The notes: a model not told the origin generated them from the sequence alone. Shown: positions 7,557 through 20,480, counted from the first letter of the stretch. The stretch is DNA of 64,000 nucleotides from Cyanobacteria bacterium OH_CDB_20 (GCA_023415935.1 JAEZIX010000026.1:1-64000); one strand, 5' to 3'. Program-made: numbers and translations.

Positions 7557-9350
7557 ATGAAAAATAAAAAAATTAGAAATATTGCAATTATTGCCCATGT
7601 TGACCATGGGAAAACAACTCTTGTAGATTGTATGTTAAAACAAGCAGGTGTTTTTAGAGAAAACCAACAAGTTCAAGAGAGAGTTCTTGATAGTAATGAT
7701 ATAGAAAGAGAAAGAGGAATTACCATTCTTTCTAAAAATATCTCAATTAACTATCAGGGTTATAAAATTAATGTTGTTGACACTCCGGGCCACGCAGATT
7801 TCGGTGGAGAGGTTGAACGTGTATTGGGGATGGTAGATGGAGCCTTGCTTATTGTAGATGCTGCAGAAGGCCCAATGCCTCAAACAAGATTTGTTTTATC
7901 AAAAGCATTAGAGCTTGGTATTAGAATTATTGTTGTAATAAACAAGATTGACAAACCCGCTGCAGACCCAGAAGGAGCATTGGACAAGGTTTTTGATTTG
8001 TTCACAGAACTTACTGATGACGATTACTTGCTTGATTTCCCTTTTATCTACGCAAGCAGCCTGCAAGGTTTTGCAAAAAAAGAACTAACAGATGAGTCAG
8101 ATAACATAATTCCGTTATTAGATTCAATTATTGAAAACATAAACCCACCAATAGGTGATGCAAATAAAAAATTGCAATTTCAAGCAACAACACTAGACTA
8201 TAATGATTATGTAGGAAGAATTGCTATTGGCCGTGTTGTGAATGGAGTTATTCACTCTCAAGAACAAGTTGCGCTGGTAAAAACAGATGGAACTACAGAA
8301 CGTGGAAAAATTATGAAACTTTTTGGTTTTCATGATTTGGGTAGGGTTGAAATCCAAGAAGCATCGGCTGGCGATATCGTTGGTGTTGCTGGGTTTTCAG
8401 AAATACAAATCGGAGAAACTGTTTCAACACTTAGTGAGCCAGAAGCTCTTCCTTTAATAAAGGTTGATGAACCCACTTTACAGATGAATTTTTCTGTAAA
8501 CACAAGCCCTTTTGCGGGCCAAGAGGGAAAATTTGTTACTTCAAGACAAATCAGAAAAAGACTTTATGACGAGCTTGAAAAAAATGTTAGTTTAAGAGTT
8601 GAAGATACGGATACAACAGATGTTTTCAGAGTCTCAGGAAGAGGAGAACTCCATTTAAGTATTTTGATTGAAACAATGAGAAGAGAAGGCTATGAATTCC
8701 AAGTTTCAAAACCTGAAGTTATTTATAAAACAATAAACGAAGAACAACACGAACCTTATGAAAATCTTTTAATTGATGTTCCAGAGGGAAATGCGGGCTC
8801 TTGTATTGAAAAACTTGCGGGAAGAAAAGGCGAAATGCTTGATATGCAAGTTGTTGGAAATAGAACAACAATGAATTTTTCAATCCCAGCAAGAGGATTA
8901 ATTGGCTTTAGAAGCGAGTTTATAAGAATGACACGCGGCGAAGGAATAATGAACCATACATTTGATAAATACAAACCATTTGCAGGTGATATTCCTAAAC
9001 AAAGAAGCGGTTCTTTAATTTCTCATGAAACAGGAGAGGCAATTCCATATGCACTCGGTCAATTTGAAGATAGAGGTGTTTTCTTCTTAACACCAAAAAC
9101 CAAAGTTTATAGAGGAATGATTGTTGGAGAATGCAATCGCCCTCAAGATGTCGAAGTGAATATTTGTAAGACCAAAAAACTTACCAATATGAGAAGCGCA
9201 ACAGCTGATGTTATGGTAACATTACAAGCTCCGCGCAGAATGTCTCTTGAAGATTGTTTAGAATATATTGAGGCTGATGAACTTGTTGAAATCACTCCAG
9301 AAAATGTAAGAATGCGTAAAGCTGATTTAACAAGAACAAGATTTTTCTAG
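7557..9350 (+). CDS. typA: Ribosome-associated GTPase TypA/BipA
   Basis: 597 residues, full length. It is a translational GTPase of the EF-G/LepA superfamily that acts on the ribosome in assembly and stress adaptation. G1 is AHVDHGKTT (residues 13-21), the switch region carries RERGITI, G3 is [15 protein letters not shown] and G4 is NKID. The C-terminal TypA-specific part has the [10 protein letters not shown] motif. No Shine-Dalgarno sequence precedes the ATG at 7557. A promoter-like pair and a perfect inverted repeat lie about 50-90 bases upstream. It forms a single-gene unit ending in a bidirectional terminator. Confidence 0.96.
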   Translation: MKNKKIRNIAIIAHVDHGKTTLVDCMLKQAGVFRENQQVQERVLDSNDIERERGITILSKNISINYQGYKINVVDTPGHADFGGEVERVLGMVDGALLIVDAAEGPMPQTRFVLSKALELGIRIIVVINKIDKPAADPEGALDKVFDLFTELTDDDYLLDFPFIYASSLQGFAKKELTDESDNIIPLLDSIIENINPPIGDANKKLQFQATTLDYNDYVGRIAIGRVVNGVIHSQEQVALVKTDGTTERGKIMKLFGFHDLGRVEIQEASAGDIVGVAGFSEIQIGETVSTLSEPEALPLIKVDEPTLQMNFSVNTSPFAGQEGKFVTSRQIRKRLYDELEKNVSLRVEDTDTTDVFRVSGRGELHLSILIETMRREGYEFQVSKPEVIYKTINEEQHEPYENLLIDVPEGNAGSCIEKLAGRKGEMLDMQVVGNRTTMNFSIPARGLIGFRSEFIRMTRGEGIMNHTFDKYKPFAGDIPKQRSGSLISHETGEAIPYALGQFEDRGVFFLTPKTKVYRGMIVGECNRPQDVEVNICKTKKLTNMRSATADVMVTLQAPRRMSLEDCLEYIEADELVEITPENVRMRKADLTRTRFF

Positions 9351-9370
9351 TTGAACCTTCCAAAATAAAA

Positions 9371-9396
9371 AGCAGGAATTTTGTTCCTGCTTTTTT
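9371..9396. terminator. Bidirectional terminator between typA and the alcohol dehydrogenase
   Basis: Stem AGCAGGAA / TTCCTGCT (9371-9378 with 9384-9391), loop TTTTG, T-run on the plus strand and A-run before it, so it serves both convergent genes. Confidence 0.88.
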
Positions 9397-9408
9397 GTTT
9401 ATAATTTT

Positions 9409-10623
9409 TTATTTTGCCATTGGTGTTAAAGAATCCATATACATTTGCTTTACAATTTCTTTTGTTCCACTGGTTGGAGCAATTGAGAGAAGTCCACCCA
9501 AAGAAGGGGTAGTATATGTAAGCGCTACAAGTGTTGAAACATCTTCCTCGGTGAATCCTTCGTCTTGAAGTTTTTGAGGAATTCCTATTGATACAAGCCA
9601 CTTTTCAACTTCTTTTGCGCAATATTCTGCTTCGTCAGCAGTTCCCTTAAGTCCCGGCACAATCGGCTCAAAGATATCAGCAAGAGTTGCGCTCTTACTT
9701 GCATAAATGTTTTTAACTACAGCAGGAAGTAACATTGCAAGCCCAAGTCCATGTGGCAAATCTGGTTTCAAAGCGCTCAATGGATGCTCAAGGGCATGGG
9801 TGTAATGAAGCAACCCATTATCAAAAGACGCGCCACCAAGAAGGGCTGCATATGCTAAGAAATAACGAGCCCCAAGATTTTCCGGGTCTTGAAGTGCAAC
9901 GGGTAAATGTTTTGCAACCAGTCTAATTGTTTCTTTTGCCATTGTAATTGCAAGTGGAGATGCAAATTTACTTGTAGAGGCTTCTATAACATGATTTACT
10001 GCGTCAACAGAGACAAAAATGGTTTGGTTTTTTGATAGTTTTGTCATGAGTTTAGGATCATCTATTGACCAGGTTGGATAAATGCAATCATAAGCTATTG
10101 CTGGCTTAAAGTCTTTTTCTGGGATTGTAACCACCGCAAACCTGTTAACTTCTGTCCCTGTTCCATGGGTTAAGTTGATAGCAAGAATTGGTGCTGCATC
10201 AGTTGGAGCAAAAGCCATTTCATATAGCTCTGTTGCCGTTTTCCCTGGATGTTTGATAAGAATAGCCGCGCTTTTTGCAGCGTCTATTGCTGAGCCCCCA
10301 CCAATTGCAATTACTGCTTGCGCGCCAAAATCAATAGCTGCTTTTGTTGCAGCATCAACTTGGTGGGTTGTTGGGTTTGGTGCAACTTCTGCGTAATTTA
10401 TATATTCAATATTATTTGCTTTCAAGGCTTTTTCTACGTAATCCCAGGCGCCCGTTAATTTATATGCGTTTTTCCCAGAGATTACAATAACCTTAGAAAT
10501 CCCGCACTCAAGCATTTCTTTTGCGATATCTTCGACTTTTTCAATAGCCCCAATGCCAAAGTATACATTCGTTTTTAGTCTTAATTCCTTTATTTCGTTG
10601 ATATTAATATCTTGTTGCCACAT
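9409..10623 (-). CDS. Iron-containing alcohol dehydrogenase
   Basis: 404 residues, group III (Fe-dependent) NAD(P)-linked alcohol dehydrogenase. The nucleotide site is GGGSAIDAAK. The metal ligands lie in the segment with DAVNHVIEAS and the ALEHPLSALKPDLPHGLGLAMLLP region (His residues). Such enzymes reduce aldehydes to alcohols or butanol-type products during fermentation, or oxidise them; which substrate is used here is open. It is followed on the same strand by nothing but the shared terminator and preceded by the parvulin gene with an 18-base gap, so the two may be co-transcribed. Confidence 0.88.
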   Translation of the reverse strand: MWQQDININEIKELRLKTNVYFGIGAIEKVEDIAKEMLECGISKVIVISGKNAYKLTGAWDYVEKALKANNIEYINYAEVAPNPTTHQVDAATKAAIDFGAQAVIAIGGGSAIDAAKSAAILIKHPGKTATELYEMAFAPTDAAPILAINLTHGTGTEVNRFAVVTIPEKDFKPAIAYDCIYPTWSIDDPKLMTKLSKNQTIFVSVDAVNHVIEASTSKFASPLAITMAKETIRLVAKHLPVALQDPENLGARYFLAYAALLGGASFDNGLLHYTHALEHPLSALKPDLPHGLGLAMLLPAVVKNIYASKSATLADIFEPIVPGLKGTADEAEYCAKEVEKWLVSIGIPQKLQDEGFTEEDVSTLVALTYTTPSLGGLLSIAPTSGTKEIVKQMYMDSLTPMAK

Positions 10624-10641
10624 TTTATAGTTGTCCTTCTC

Positions 10642-10992
10642 TTATTGCTTGTCATAAACCTTTATTAAATGCCACCCAAATTCTGTTTCTACTGGCTGTG
10701 AGACTTGCCCAACAGGCGTTGCAAAAGCAGCATCTTCAAATTCTTGTACCATTTTGCCTCTGCCAAAAAAGCCAAGGTCACCACCTTGTTGTCCCGATGG
10801 ACATAGGGAATATTCTTTTGCAAGAGTTCTAAAACTTGCACCCGCGTCAAGTTTTGCTTTAATTTCTTTTGCTTGTTGTTCTGTTTTAACAAGGATGTGC
10901 GCTGCATGAACTTGTGAACAATTTTCTGCAAAAACACTTGCACCGAAACAAAACATAAAAAGAGCAGTTAAAAAGGTCAATAATTTTTTCAT
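10642..10992 (-). CDS. Secreted parvulin-type peptidyl-prolyl isomerase
   Basis: 116 residues. The first 22 residues are a clear signal peptide (MKKLL, hydrophobic core, cleavage after VFA). The mature part is a single rotamase (PpiC) domain with [16 protein letters not shown], the [17 protein letters not shown] core and the FGWHLIKV end. It would accelerate proline isomerisation during folding of exported proteins in the periplasm. It lacks the chaperone domain found in PrsA and SurA, so it is a minimal version. Located between the alcohol dehydrogenase and dnaK on the same strand; the dnaK terminator separates it from dnaK. Confidence 0.9.
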   Translation of the reverse strand: MKKLLTFLTALFMFCFGASVFAENCSQVHAAHILVKTEQQAKEIKAKLDAGASFRTLAKEYSLCPSGQQGGDLGFFGRGKMVQEFEDAAFATPVGQVSQPVETEFGWHLIKVYDKQ

Positions 10993-11064
10993 AATAAATC
11001 CTTATAAAATACCATTAAGTTAGTCTAGAATAAAAAATTCACAAAAACAATTATACATTTAAAC

Positions 11065-11096
11065 TAAAAAGCCTGATAGAAATATCAGGCTTTTAT
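11065..11096 (-). terminator. Rho-independent terminator after dnaK
   Basis: Long stem AAAAGCCTGATA / TATCAGGCTTTT (11067-11078 with 11083-11094), loop GAAA on the plus strand, T-run in the minus direction. It lies 23 bases beyond the dnaK stop. Confidence 0.88.
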
Positions 11097-11116
11097 AACT
11101 ACCAAATAAGTTTTAA

Positions 11117-12970
<1,854 letters not shown>

Positions 12971-13122
12971 CTAAAAAATACTAATCTTTTACAGCTTAAT
13001 TAATTTATAACACCGTTTTTTTAAAAAAATTAAAAAATAAACAAAAAATTAATAATTGAAAAATCTTATATTAGAGCATATTTGAAGTTAAATACTAGAT
13101 TATTTTTTCAATCTCTTTTGAT

Positions 13123-13157
13123 TTGCAAACAATGACAAATCACTATATAATCAAGCT
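13123..13157 (+). promoter_or_regulatory. Sigma-70-type promoter of nanE, placed for a leaderless start
   Basis: TTGCAA (13123-13128), 17-base spacer, perfect TATAAT (13146-13151), then six bases and the nanE ATG. The normal -7 to +1 distance puts the transcription start at or within a base of the A of the ATG. No Shine-Dalgarno sequence is present. Confidence 0.7.
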
Positions 13158-13835
13158 ATGGATGTAGTGCAAAGATTAAAGAACAAAGTTATAGTGTCTG
13201 TTCAGGCAATGCCCTCAGAGCCTTTATATCAAGAAGACTGTATGAATGCGATGATGAAATCTGTTGTCAAAGGTGGCGCACAAGGGTTAAGAGTCGCGGG
13301 TGCAAGAGATGTAAGAAATGCCAAAAAGATGTTTGATGTCCCTGTTATAGGGCTTACTAAACCGGATGTTATCCCCCAAAACTGGAAAGAAATCGTTTAT
13401 ATAACACCAACTTTAAAAGAGGTTAAAACATTAATTGATGCGGGCGCAGATATTATTGCTTTTGATGGCACAACAAGGAAAAGACCAGCCGATACTCTTT
13501 TAAATATTATTAAATATATAAAGATAAACAACAAATTTTCAATGGCAGATATTTCAACTCTTGAAGAAGGAATTGCAGCAAGATGTTTGGGCGCAGATAT
13601 TATTTCTACGACTCTTTCAGGTTATACGCAGTTTTCTGACAATAAGCCCGAAAGCCCAGATTTTGAACTTTTAGAAAAGCTTGTAAAAACGCTTGATTGT
13701 CCAATTTTTTTAGAAGGTAGAATTTGGGAGCCTGAGGAAGTAAATATTGCTTTTGAACTGGGAGCGCACGCCGTTGTAATAGGTTCTGCCATAACAAGGC
13801 CGCAGCTTATTGTAAAAAGATTTTTGAATAGATAA
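13158..13835 (+). CDS. nanE: N-acylglucosamine-6-phosphate (ManNAc-6-P) 2-epimerase
   Basis: 225 residues, TIM-barrel of the NanE family that interconverts ManNAc-6-phosphate and GlcNAc-6-phosphate in sialic acid / N-acetylmannosamine use. Recognisable are VSVQAMPSEPLYQ at the start, GLRVAGARDVRNAKK, the GADIIAFDGTTRKRP segment and LGAHAVVIGSAITRP at the phosphate-binding end. It is followed after 14 bases by a ROK sugar kinase, which fits NanK (ManNAc kinase). No lyase or transporter gene is nearby, so ManNAc rather than sialic acid could be the entry point. Confidence 0.92.
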   Translation: MDVVQRLKNKVIVSVQAMPSEPLYQEDCMNAMMKSVVKGGAQGLRVAGARDVRNAKKMFDVPVIGLTKPDVIPQNWKEIVYITPTLKEVKTLIDAGADIIAFDGTTRKRPADTLLNIIKYIKINNKFSMADISTLEEGIAARCLGADIISTTLSGYTQFSDNKPESPDFELLEKLVKTLDCPIFLEGRIWEPEEVNIAFELGAHAVVIGSAITRPQLIVKRFLNR

Positions 13836-13849
13836 ACCGGAGAAAATAA

Positions 13850-14773
13850 ATGAAAAATATTTTAGGTATTGACGTTGGCGGAACCAAAATTAGTTATGCA
13901 ATTATTAACAATATCGGTGATTTTGTTTCTCCAATAACCAAGATTAAAACACCTAAAAAAATTGAAGAAATGGTTAATTTGTTCAAGCAAATTATCTCTG
14001 AAAATGAAAAAAATGTTGATGCAATAGCCTTTGCAACAGCAGGCGCTGTAAATTTATCAAATACTAAAGTTGACTCTTCAACACCAAATTTACCAAAAGG
14101 ATATAACAAAATTGATTTTACAAGTCTTTCAACAAAGCCTGTCTATGTTGAAAACGATGCAAATGCAGCAGCTTTTGCTGAGTTTAAAAAAGGTGCTGCA
14201 AAAGGCGCTATGCATACAATTATTATTACAATAGGTACCGGCATCGGTGGAGGAATAATCTCAGGCGGGAAACTTCTAAGAGGTAAATCAGGGAGAGGGG
14301 GAGAAGTAGGAAGTATAAAAATATACCCTGACTTTAGAAGAAAATGTACCTGTGGTGGATACGATTGCTGGGAGGCTTACGCATCAGGCACCGGGCTACA
14401 AACAACAGCACAAGAATTTGCCCAAAAAGATCCTTCTTTTAAACACTCTTGTTTGAAAGATAAAAAACCAACCGAAATAACTACTTATGACATAATTGAA
14501 GGGCTTGAAATAAAAGATGCTTTCTCTAAAAAAGTCTTTGAAATTTGGCAACAAGATCTTGTTGCGGGTCTTATTAGTTTAACCAATATATTTGACCCCG
14601 AAAGTATAATTATATCTGGCGGAATGGGCGAGTTTATTAACTTTGAAAAACTTGAAAAACAAATTAATAACTCTATTGTTGTTTCTCCGATTAAACTTCT
14701 TCCTGCAAAAATGAAAAATGATGCAGGCATGATTGGTGCCGCCCTTCTTGTCTTTCAGAAATATAATGATTAA
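13850..14773 (+). CDS. ROK family sugar kinase, probably N-acetylmannosamine kinase
   Basis: 307 residues. The ATP site starts IDVGGTKISYA. The sugar-binding ENDANAAAFAE, the GTGIGGGIISGGKL phosphate loop and the ROK zinc motif C-T-C-G-G-x-D-C-W-E-A-Y are all intact. The family phosphorylates glucose, ManNAc, GlcNAc or fructose; sequence alone does not separate these. Pairing with nanE in one operon (AGA-rich ribosome site, 14-base gap) favours ManNAc, which would make it NanK. A bidirectional terminator follows. Confidence 0.88.
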   Translation: MKNILGIDVGGTKISYAIINNIGDFVSPITKIKTPKKIEEMVNLFKQIISENEKNVDAIAFATAGAVNLSNTKVDSSTPNLPKGYNKIDFTSLSTKPVYVENDANAAAFAEFKKGAAKGAMHTIIITIGTGIGGGIISGGKLLRGKSGRGGEVGSIKIYPDFRRKCTCGGYDCWEAYASGTGLQTTAQEFAQKDPSFKHSCLKDKKPTEITTYDIIEGLEIKDAFSKKVFEIWQQDLVAGLISLTNIFDPESIIISGGMGEFINFEKLEKQINNSIVVSPIKLLPAKMKNDAGMIGAALLVFQKYND

Positions 14774-14784
14774 AAAACAAATAT

Positions 14785-14816
14785 AAAAAACACGAGAAAT
14801 TCTCTCGTGTTTTTTA
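14785..14816. terminator. Bidirectional terminator between the ROK kinase and atpC
   Basis: Stem AAAAAACACGAGA / TCTCGTGTTTTTT centred on 14798-14802. A-run on one side and T-run on the other let it stop both convergent transcripts. Confidence 0.9.
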
Positions 14817-14835
14817 AAAATAAAATATTTACTTA

Positions 14836-15249
14836 TTAGTTGTTTTTGTTTTGAGCTGCTTTAAGCCTTACAATCGCTCTTGCAAGAGCTATATTTGCTC
14901 TTTGTACATCAAGATCGCCTTCAGGAGTTCCGATTCTTGCTTCAGCTCTATCTTTTGCGTTTTGGGCTCTTGGAATATCAATATCCCTACCTCTTTCAGC
15001 TGCCTCAGTGAGAATAACCGCCTCGTTATTTTTGAACTGGAAGACTCCGCCTATTGTAGAAATGAACTCAGGATCATTTCCTTTATAGACTTTTGTTATT
15101 CCGATGTCAAGCGCGCTCATAAAAGGTACGTGGTCTTTCAAAACACCGAATTCACCGCCGGTTCCTTTTGTATAAATTGCATCGACATCATCTTCATATA
15201 CAACTTTATCGTGTGTAATTATTTTAAAATGAATTTTATCGTCAGCCAT
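14836..15249 (-). CDS. atpC: ATP synthase F1 epsilon subunit
   Basis: 137 residues, usual length. The N-terminal beta-sandwich starts FKIITHDKVVYEDDVDAIYTKGTGGEFGVLKDHVPF, a well conserved pattern, and the C-terminal two-helix part with RAEARIG and ARAIVRLKAAQ follows. It is part of the central stalk and regulates ATP hydrolysis. It starts 8 bases after atpD ends. Only beta and epsilon are here; the a, b, c, delta, alpha and gamma genes are absent from the window, the arrangement known from cyanobacteria and chloroplasts (atpBE). Confidence 0.94.
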   Translation of the reverse strand: MADDKIHFKIITHDKVVYEDDVDAIYTKGTGGEFGVLKDHVPFMSALDIGITKVYKGNDPEFISTIGGVFQFKNNEAVILTEAAERGRDIDIPRAQNAKDRAEARIGTPEGDLDVQRANIALARAIVRLKAAQNKNN

Positions 15250-15257
15250 TTTAAAAC

Positions 15258-16673
<1,416 letters not shown>

Positions 16674-16743
16674 TTATATTCTTATTTCAACTTATTATAC
16701 AATTTTAATCTCAAAAAGGCTACTTAGTAATACTCTAATAACA

Positions 16744-17283
16744 TTAGATTTTTTTTATGACTTTACATGGATTTCCAATAGCAAGTGAATTTGCCGGAAT
16801 TGATTTTGTAACAACACTTCCTGCTCCGATAATTGAATTATTTCCTATGCTTACGCCGGCAAGGATAATTGCACCGCCTCCAATCCAGCAATTTTTGCCT
16901 ATTGTAATGGGCCTTGCTGATTCTTTGCCTTTTCGCCTTTCAGTAGGGTCTATTGGGTGTTCGGGAGTATAAAGTTGAACGTTAGGTCCAAAAAGGGTTT
17001 TGTCTCCAATTTTGATTTTTGCGCAATCCAAAAAAATGCAATTGAAATTTATAAAAATATTTTTGCCGAATTCTATATTTTCACCATAATCACAATAAAA
17101 AGGAGGCTCAATAATAACATTTCTAAGCGGCTGTTTAAACAGATTTTCCAAGATTTTGCCGTCTGGTTTTAAATTATATTTCCGAAAAGACTTTCTTGCT
17201 TCATTCCTTAACAAAACAAGCTCTTTGTTGTTGGGTTTGTATAACTCTCCATCAAGCATTTTTTGTTTTTCGGTTTTAACCAT
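16744..17283 (-). CDS. Maltose/galactoside O-acetyltransferase family protein
   Basis: 179 residues, left-handed beta-helix of hexapeptide repeats. The N-terminal helical part (MLDGELYKPNNKELVLLRNEARK) is typical of Maa/LacA/NodL proteins. The catalytic histidine is in LYTPEHPID, followed by the ITIGKNCWIGGGAIILAGVSIG hexapeptides and the GNPCKVIKKI end. It moves acetyl from acetyl-CoA to a sugar hydroxyl; the natural sugar is unknown. It is separate from atpD (79 bases) and downstream of the SGNH-like gene. Confidence 0.85.
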   Translation of the reverse strand: MVKTEKQKMLDGELYKPNNKELVLLRNEARKSFRKYNLKPDGKILENLFKQPLRNVIIEPPFYCDYGENIEFGKNIFINFNCIFLDCAKIKIGDKTLFGPNVQLYTPEHPIDPTERRKGKESARPITIGKNCWIGGGAIILAGVSIGNNSIIGAGSVVTKSIPANSLAIGNPCKVIKKI

Positions 17284-17317
17284 ATAAAACTTTCTTTTTT
17301 ATTTTGAGATTTTGTTC

Positions 17318-18247
17318 TTAGGGTTGCCAGATATGTTTTTCTTCGCTTTGTTTGACGATAACACTCCAGGCTTCTCCGCTGGGGTGGGGATCATTGTTGA
17401 AGTGGTATTTTGGGTCAGAGAGATCTTCTGAAACAAAGTCATTTGTTGCAAATACGTGCCAACCTATTTTTTCAACTTTTTCTTTTGTTTTTGGGTTGAG
17501 GTCATCACCATATATTAATATATAAAATTTTGCATCAGGATACATGTTATGTAGTATCGAGTGTGATTCTTTCATTATGTTTAGGTATTGTTTTTCTTGA
17601 TATGGATACATCCATTTAAAGCACATAAATTTGCCAAATGATAAATGAAAAAGTTTTGCAATATATAGTCGATGAACGTCTTTGAAAAGAGGGATAATTT
17701 CTTTGTTTTTCCCATCAGAAACATATCTGTATCTAATATTTATAAAGTTTTCAAAGGTGTTTCCCCAGTAAAATTGGTTAAGTCTATTAAAGTGATCAGG
17801 GATTTGTAAGTATATTATCTTGTTAATATTATTGTTTTGACTCGGGAATTTTACTTTGTTTGATTTTAGCAGAAATAACATATGTTGCACTCCCCAGCCG
17901 GGATATGCAAAATTGTACAATGTGTTTTTCTCTGCCTTTGCAAGTTTATACCCAAAGGTTTCTTCTTCTTTTAAGCTAGCGCCATAAGCGAATGAATCAC
18001 CAAAGAGAATGGTGTTGCCCTTTGTGTTGGTATTAGAGAAATTTGCAACGGGCCTAAACTCCGTGAGATCTGCAATGCCGCTTAGAATAGAGGCCTCATG
18101 GTAAGGTTCTGTATCTTTGTCAAAGGTGAAAGATGTAATGTCGCCTTTTTTTGTATAATCGTTTTTTAAACATGAATAGATAACAAATTCAAAAATTCCA
18201 AAAACTAAGCAAAGAAGTAGTATATTAATAATAAATTTTTTCTTCAT
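17318..18247 (-). CDS. SGNH-hydrolase-like membrane-anchored protein
   Basis: 309 residues from the ATG at 18247, which directly precedes MKKKFIINILLLCLVFGIFEF, an N-terminal membrane anchor; an ATG 72 bases earlier adds a basic leader and looks less likely. Block I is GDSFAYGASL (Ser nucleophile) and the block V region is DPHPSGEAW near the end, giving the Asp-x-His of SGNH enzymes. The middle resembles the paralogue at 23533 (both have YPGWGVQH- or SGWGFQH-type segments and IPDH). It may act on acyl groups of surface glycans. Function is inferred from fold motifs only. Confidence 0.7.
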   Translation of the reverse strand: MKKKFIINILLLCLVFGIFEFVIYSCLKNDYTKKGDITSFTFDKDTEPYHEASILSGIADLTEFRPVANFSNTNTKGNTILFGDSFAYGASLKEEETFGYKLAKAEKNTLYNFAYPGWGVQHMLFLLKSNKVKFPSQNNNINKIIYLQIPDHFNRLNQFYWGNTFENFINIRYRYVSDGKNKEIIPLFKDVHRLYIAKLFHLSFGKFMCFKWMYPYQEKQYLNIMKESHSILHNMYPDAKFYILIYGDDLNPKTKEKVEKIGWHVFATNDFVSEDLSDPKYHFNNDPHPSGEAWSVIVKQSEEKHIWQP

Positions 18248-18326
18248 TTTTATCCGTTTAAATAATTTAAAACCGACCGTATAAAGGATTATACTATTAT
18301 ATTTCTTAAATGAAAACAAAAATTAA

Positions 18327-18351
18327 AAAACCGACCATTGAGGTCGGTTTT
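18327..18351 (-). terminator. Rho-independent terminator after rpsI
   Basis: Stem AAAACCGACC / GGTCGGTTTT (18327-18336 with 18342-18351), loop ATTGA, T-run in the minus direction. It lies just below the rpsI stop and ends the ribosomal protein operon. Confidence 0.88.
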
Positions 18352-18357
18352 GATTGA

Positions 18358-18756
18358 TTAACGTTTTGAGAATTGGAATCTTTTTCTTGCTCTTTTTCTA
18401 CCGTATTTTTTACGTTCTTTTTCGCGAGCATCTCTTGTTAGTAAGCCTTCAGCTTTAAGTACTTGTTTGTATTCTTCGTTGTACTTAAGCAACGCTCTTG
18501 AGATTCCGTGCTTAATAGCTCCTGCTTGAGAAGAAACGCCGCCGCCAACAGCTTTAACTTTAACATCAAAATTATCTTGATTGTCAGTTAATGCTAAAGG
18601 TCTGTAAATCATCATTTCTAAAGCAGGTCTGTTGCCAAAATAGTTAGCGAAAGTTTTGCCGTTAACAAAAACTCTGCCTTTGCCTTTAACAAGTTTAACC
18701 ACTGCAATAGAGGTTTTTCTTCTTCCTGTAGCCATAACTTCTTTATTTGTAGCCAT
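18358..18756 (-). CDS. rpsI: Ribosomal protein S9
   Basis: 132 residues. The family pattern is clear: TGRRKTSIAVVKLVKGKG near the start, GGVSSQAGAIKHGISRALL in the middle and the basic DAREKERKKYGRKRARKRFQFSKR tail, whose last residues reach the P-site tRNA. Its ATG overlaps the rplM stop by one base (TAATG), so translation is probably coupled. It is the last gene of the operon. Confidence 0.97.
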   Translation of the reverse strand: MATNKEVMATGRRKTSIAVVKLVKGKGRVFVNGKTFANYFGNRPALEMMIYRPLALTDNQDNFDVKVKAVGGGVSSQAGAIKHGISRALLKYNEEYKQVLKAEGLLTRDAREKERKKYGRKRARKRFQFSKR

Positions 18757-19193
18757 TATTTAACCTCCATTTCGTAAGCAACCGGTTTTTGAGCTTCATG
18801 AGGATGTTCAGAACCAGCGTAAACTTTAAGTTTGTTGAATTGATCATGACCTAAAGTGTTATGTGGTAACATGCCTTTTACAGCCTTTTCAATAGCTAGA
18901 ACAGGATTTTTTTCCATAAGTTCTCTGAAGCTTGCAACCTTAAGTCCACCAGGATATCCTGTGTGGTGGTAGTATTTTTTATCCGTTTCTTTTTTGCCGG
19001 AAACTTGGATTTTTTCAGCATTGATAACGATTACAAAATCTCCAGTATCTATATTCGGAGTATATTGTGGTTTTGTTTTTCCTCTTAAAAGGTTAGCGGC
19101 AACAGTTGCAAGTCTACCAAGGGTTTTGCCCTCAGCGTCTATTACATACCATTTTCTTTCTACTTCTAGAGGCTTAGCTGAATAAGTTTTCAT
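18756..19193 (-). CDS. rplM: Ribosomal protein L13
   Basis: 145 residues, standard length. [25 protein letters not shown], the HTGYPGGLK motif and the MLPHNTLG segment are conserved. It is an early-binding protein of the large subunit. It overlaps truA by 20 bases and rpsI by one base, so the three are tightly coupled. The truA-rplM-rpsI order is also seen in Firmicutes and cyanobacteria. Confidence 0.97.
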   Translation of the reverse strand: MKTYSAKPLEVERKWYVIDAEGKTLGRLATVAANLLRGKTKPQYTPNIDTGDFVIVINAEKIQVSGKKETDKKYYHHTGYPGGLKVASFRELMEKNPVLAIEKAVKGMLPHNTLGHDQFNKLKVYAGSEHPHEAQKPVAYEMEVK

Positions 19194-19983
19194 AAGCTGT
19201 CTCCATATTTTCTTTTTTGTATATTACTTTCATTAGAGTAAGTCCATCAGGACTTATTGTTGGCCCAACCTTGGATCTGTCTTTTGACTCTAAAATTTCT
19301 TTAAGTTTGACGGGCTCTAAAGAATCTTTTTCTATCATAAGTAGGGTTCCAACGATGGATCTTATCATATTGTACAAAAACCTGTTTGCAATAAAGTCTA
19401 TATAAATGTAATCACCTTGTTTTTGGCAACATGCTTTATACATTTTGCAAACCTTAGCAGGGTTTTGGGTCTTTACTTTTTTGAACGTCGAAAAATCATG
19501 TTCTCCAATTAAATAACTCAAAGCTTCATTCATTCTTTCAATGTTTAAAGGTTCTCTTGCTAGTAAACAATGTTCGTCAAACGCGCTTCTTTGGGGTCTG
19601 TTTGCAATTTTGTATCTGTACCATCTTAACTTTGCACTTCTTTGAGAATGAAATGATTTGTCAGCTTTAAAAATTTCTTTGATGCTTATATCTTTTGGAA
19701 GTAAGCCGTTTAGAGATTTTAAAAACTTACCTTCATTTATTTCAAAGTCAGTATCAAAATGGACAAATTGTTCTTTTGCATGGACTCCAGCGTCAGTCCT
19801 GCCTGAGAAAATTGTCTTAAGTTTTTGTTTTGTCAATGTGCTAAGTGCTTTTTCAAGTTCGCCTTGAATTGTCTTTTGCGGGCTTTTGTCTGTCTCAAAT
19901 CGGCTTTGCCCTTTTACCGATTGTATTTGGCTTCCTGCGTAATTTGTTCCGATATATTCAATAACGAGTACAAATCTTTGCAT
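19174..19983 (-). CDS. truA: tRNA pseudouridine(38-40) synthase
   Basis: 269 residues. The catalytic aspartate lies in [34 protein letters not shown] near the end is also family-specific. The enzyme makes pseudouridine at positions 38-40 of the anticodon arm in many tRNAs. An insertion around residues 17-35 (basic and polar, containing [12 protein letters not shown]) is longer than in the E. coli protein. It starts at the same base at which rplQ ends, again coupled. Confidence 0.94.
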   Translation of the reverse strand: MQRFVLVIEYIGTNYAGSQIQSVKGQSRFETDKSPQKTIQGELEKALSTLTKQKLKTIFSGRTDAGVHAKEQFVHFDTDFEINEGKFLKSLNGLLPKDISIKEIFKADKSFHSQRSAKLRWYRYKIANRPQRSAFDEHCLLAREPLNIERMNEALSYLIGEHDFSTFKKVKTQNPAKVCKMYKACCQKQGDYIYIDFIANRFLYNMIRSIVGTLLMIEKDSLEPVKLKEILESKDRSKVGPTISPDGLTLMKVIYKKENMETAYENLFS

Positions 19984-20411
19984 TATACCAATTGAATTAA
20001 TGCCATTTCTGTAGCGTCGCCGCGTCTTGGTGGCAAGTTGTAAATGCGAGTGTAACCGCCATCTCTGTTTGTGTATTTTTTACCGATTTGGCTGAAAAGC
20101 TTTCTTAAAACTGTTTCAGGCATCATTTTTTTGCCTTCTTGTTCAGCTTCAAACACTTCTAGAGATTCTGCGTCCATAAATTTTCCTGTTTCTACATCGA
20201 AAATAAATCTAGCAGCTTGTCTTCTTGAGTGAAGATCGCCTTTTTTAGCCAAAGTGATAATACTTTCAGCATAAGGTTTTAAAGCTTTTGCTCTTGAGAT
20301 AGTTGTTTTAATTTCGCCATGTAAGAAAAGTTCAGTCGCTAAAGATCTCAAAAGAGCTTTTCTTTGATCTTGCGGTCTTCCTAATCTGTGTTTATTACAT
20401 TGGTGTCTCAT
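19983..20411 (-). CDS. rplQ: Ribosomal protein L17
   Basis: 142 residues. The start MRHQCNKHRLGRPQDQRKALLRSLATELFLHGEIKTT is characteristic. An insertion of about 20 residues (FDVETGKFMDAESLEVFEAEQE) makes it longer than the E. coli globular core; extended L17 forms are known in other phyla. The C-terminus NRDGGYTRIYNLPPRRGDATEMALIQLV is typical. It lies near the exit tunnel of the large subunit. Confidence 0.96.
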   Translation of the reverse strand: MRHQCNKHRLGRPQDQRKALLRSLATELFLHGEIKTTISRAKALKPYAESIITLAKKGDLHSRRQAARFIFDVETGKFMDAESLEVFEAEQEGKKMMPETVLRKLFSQIGKKYTNRDGGYTRIYNLPPRRGDATEMALIQLV

Positions 20412-20480
20412 TTTTTTATCCTTTGTCTTTTTCTATTGTGTTTTAGTTTTGGTGGCGGGAGGTTATCCCGCCTATAAGTT

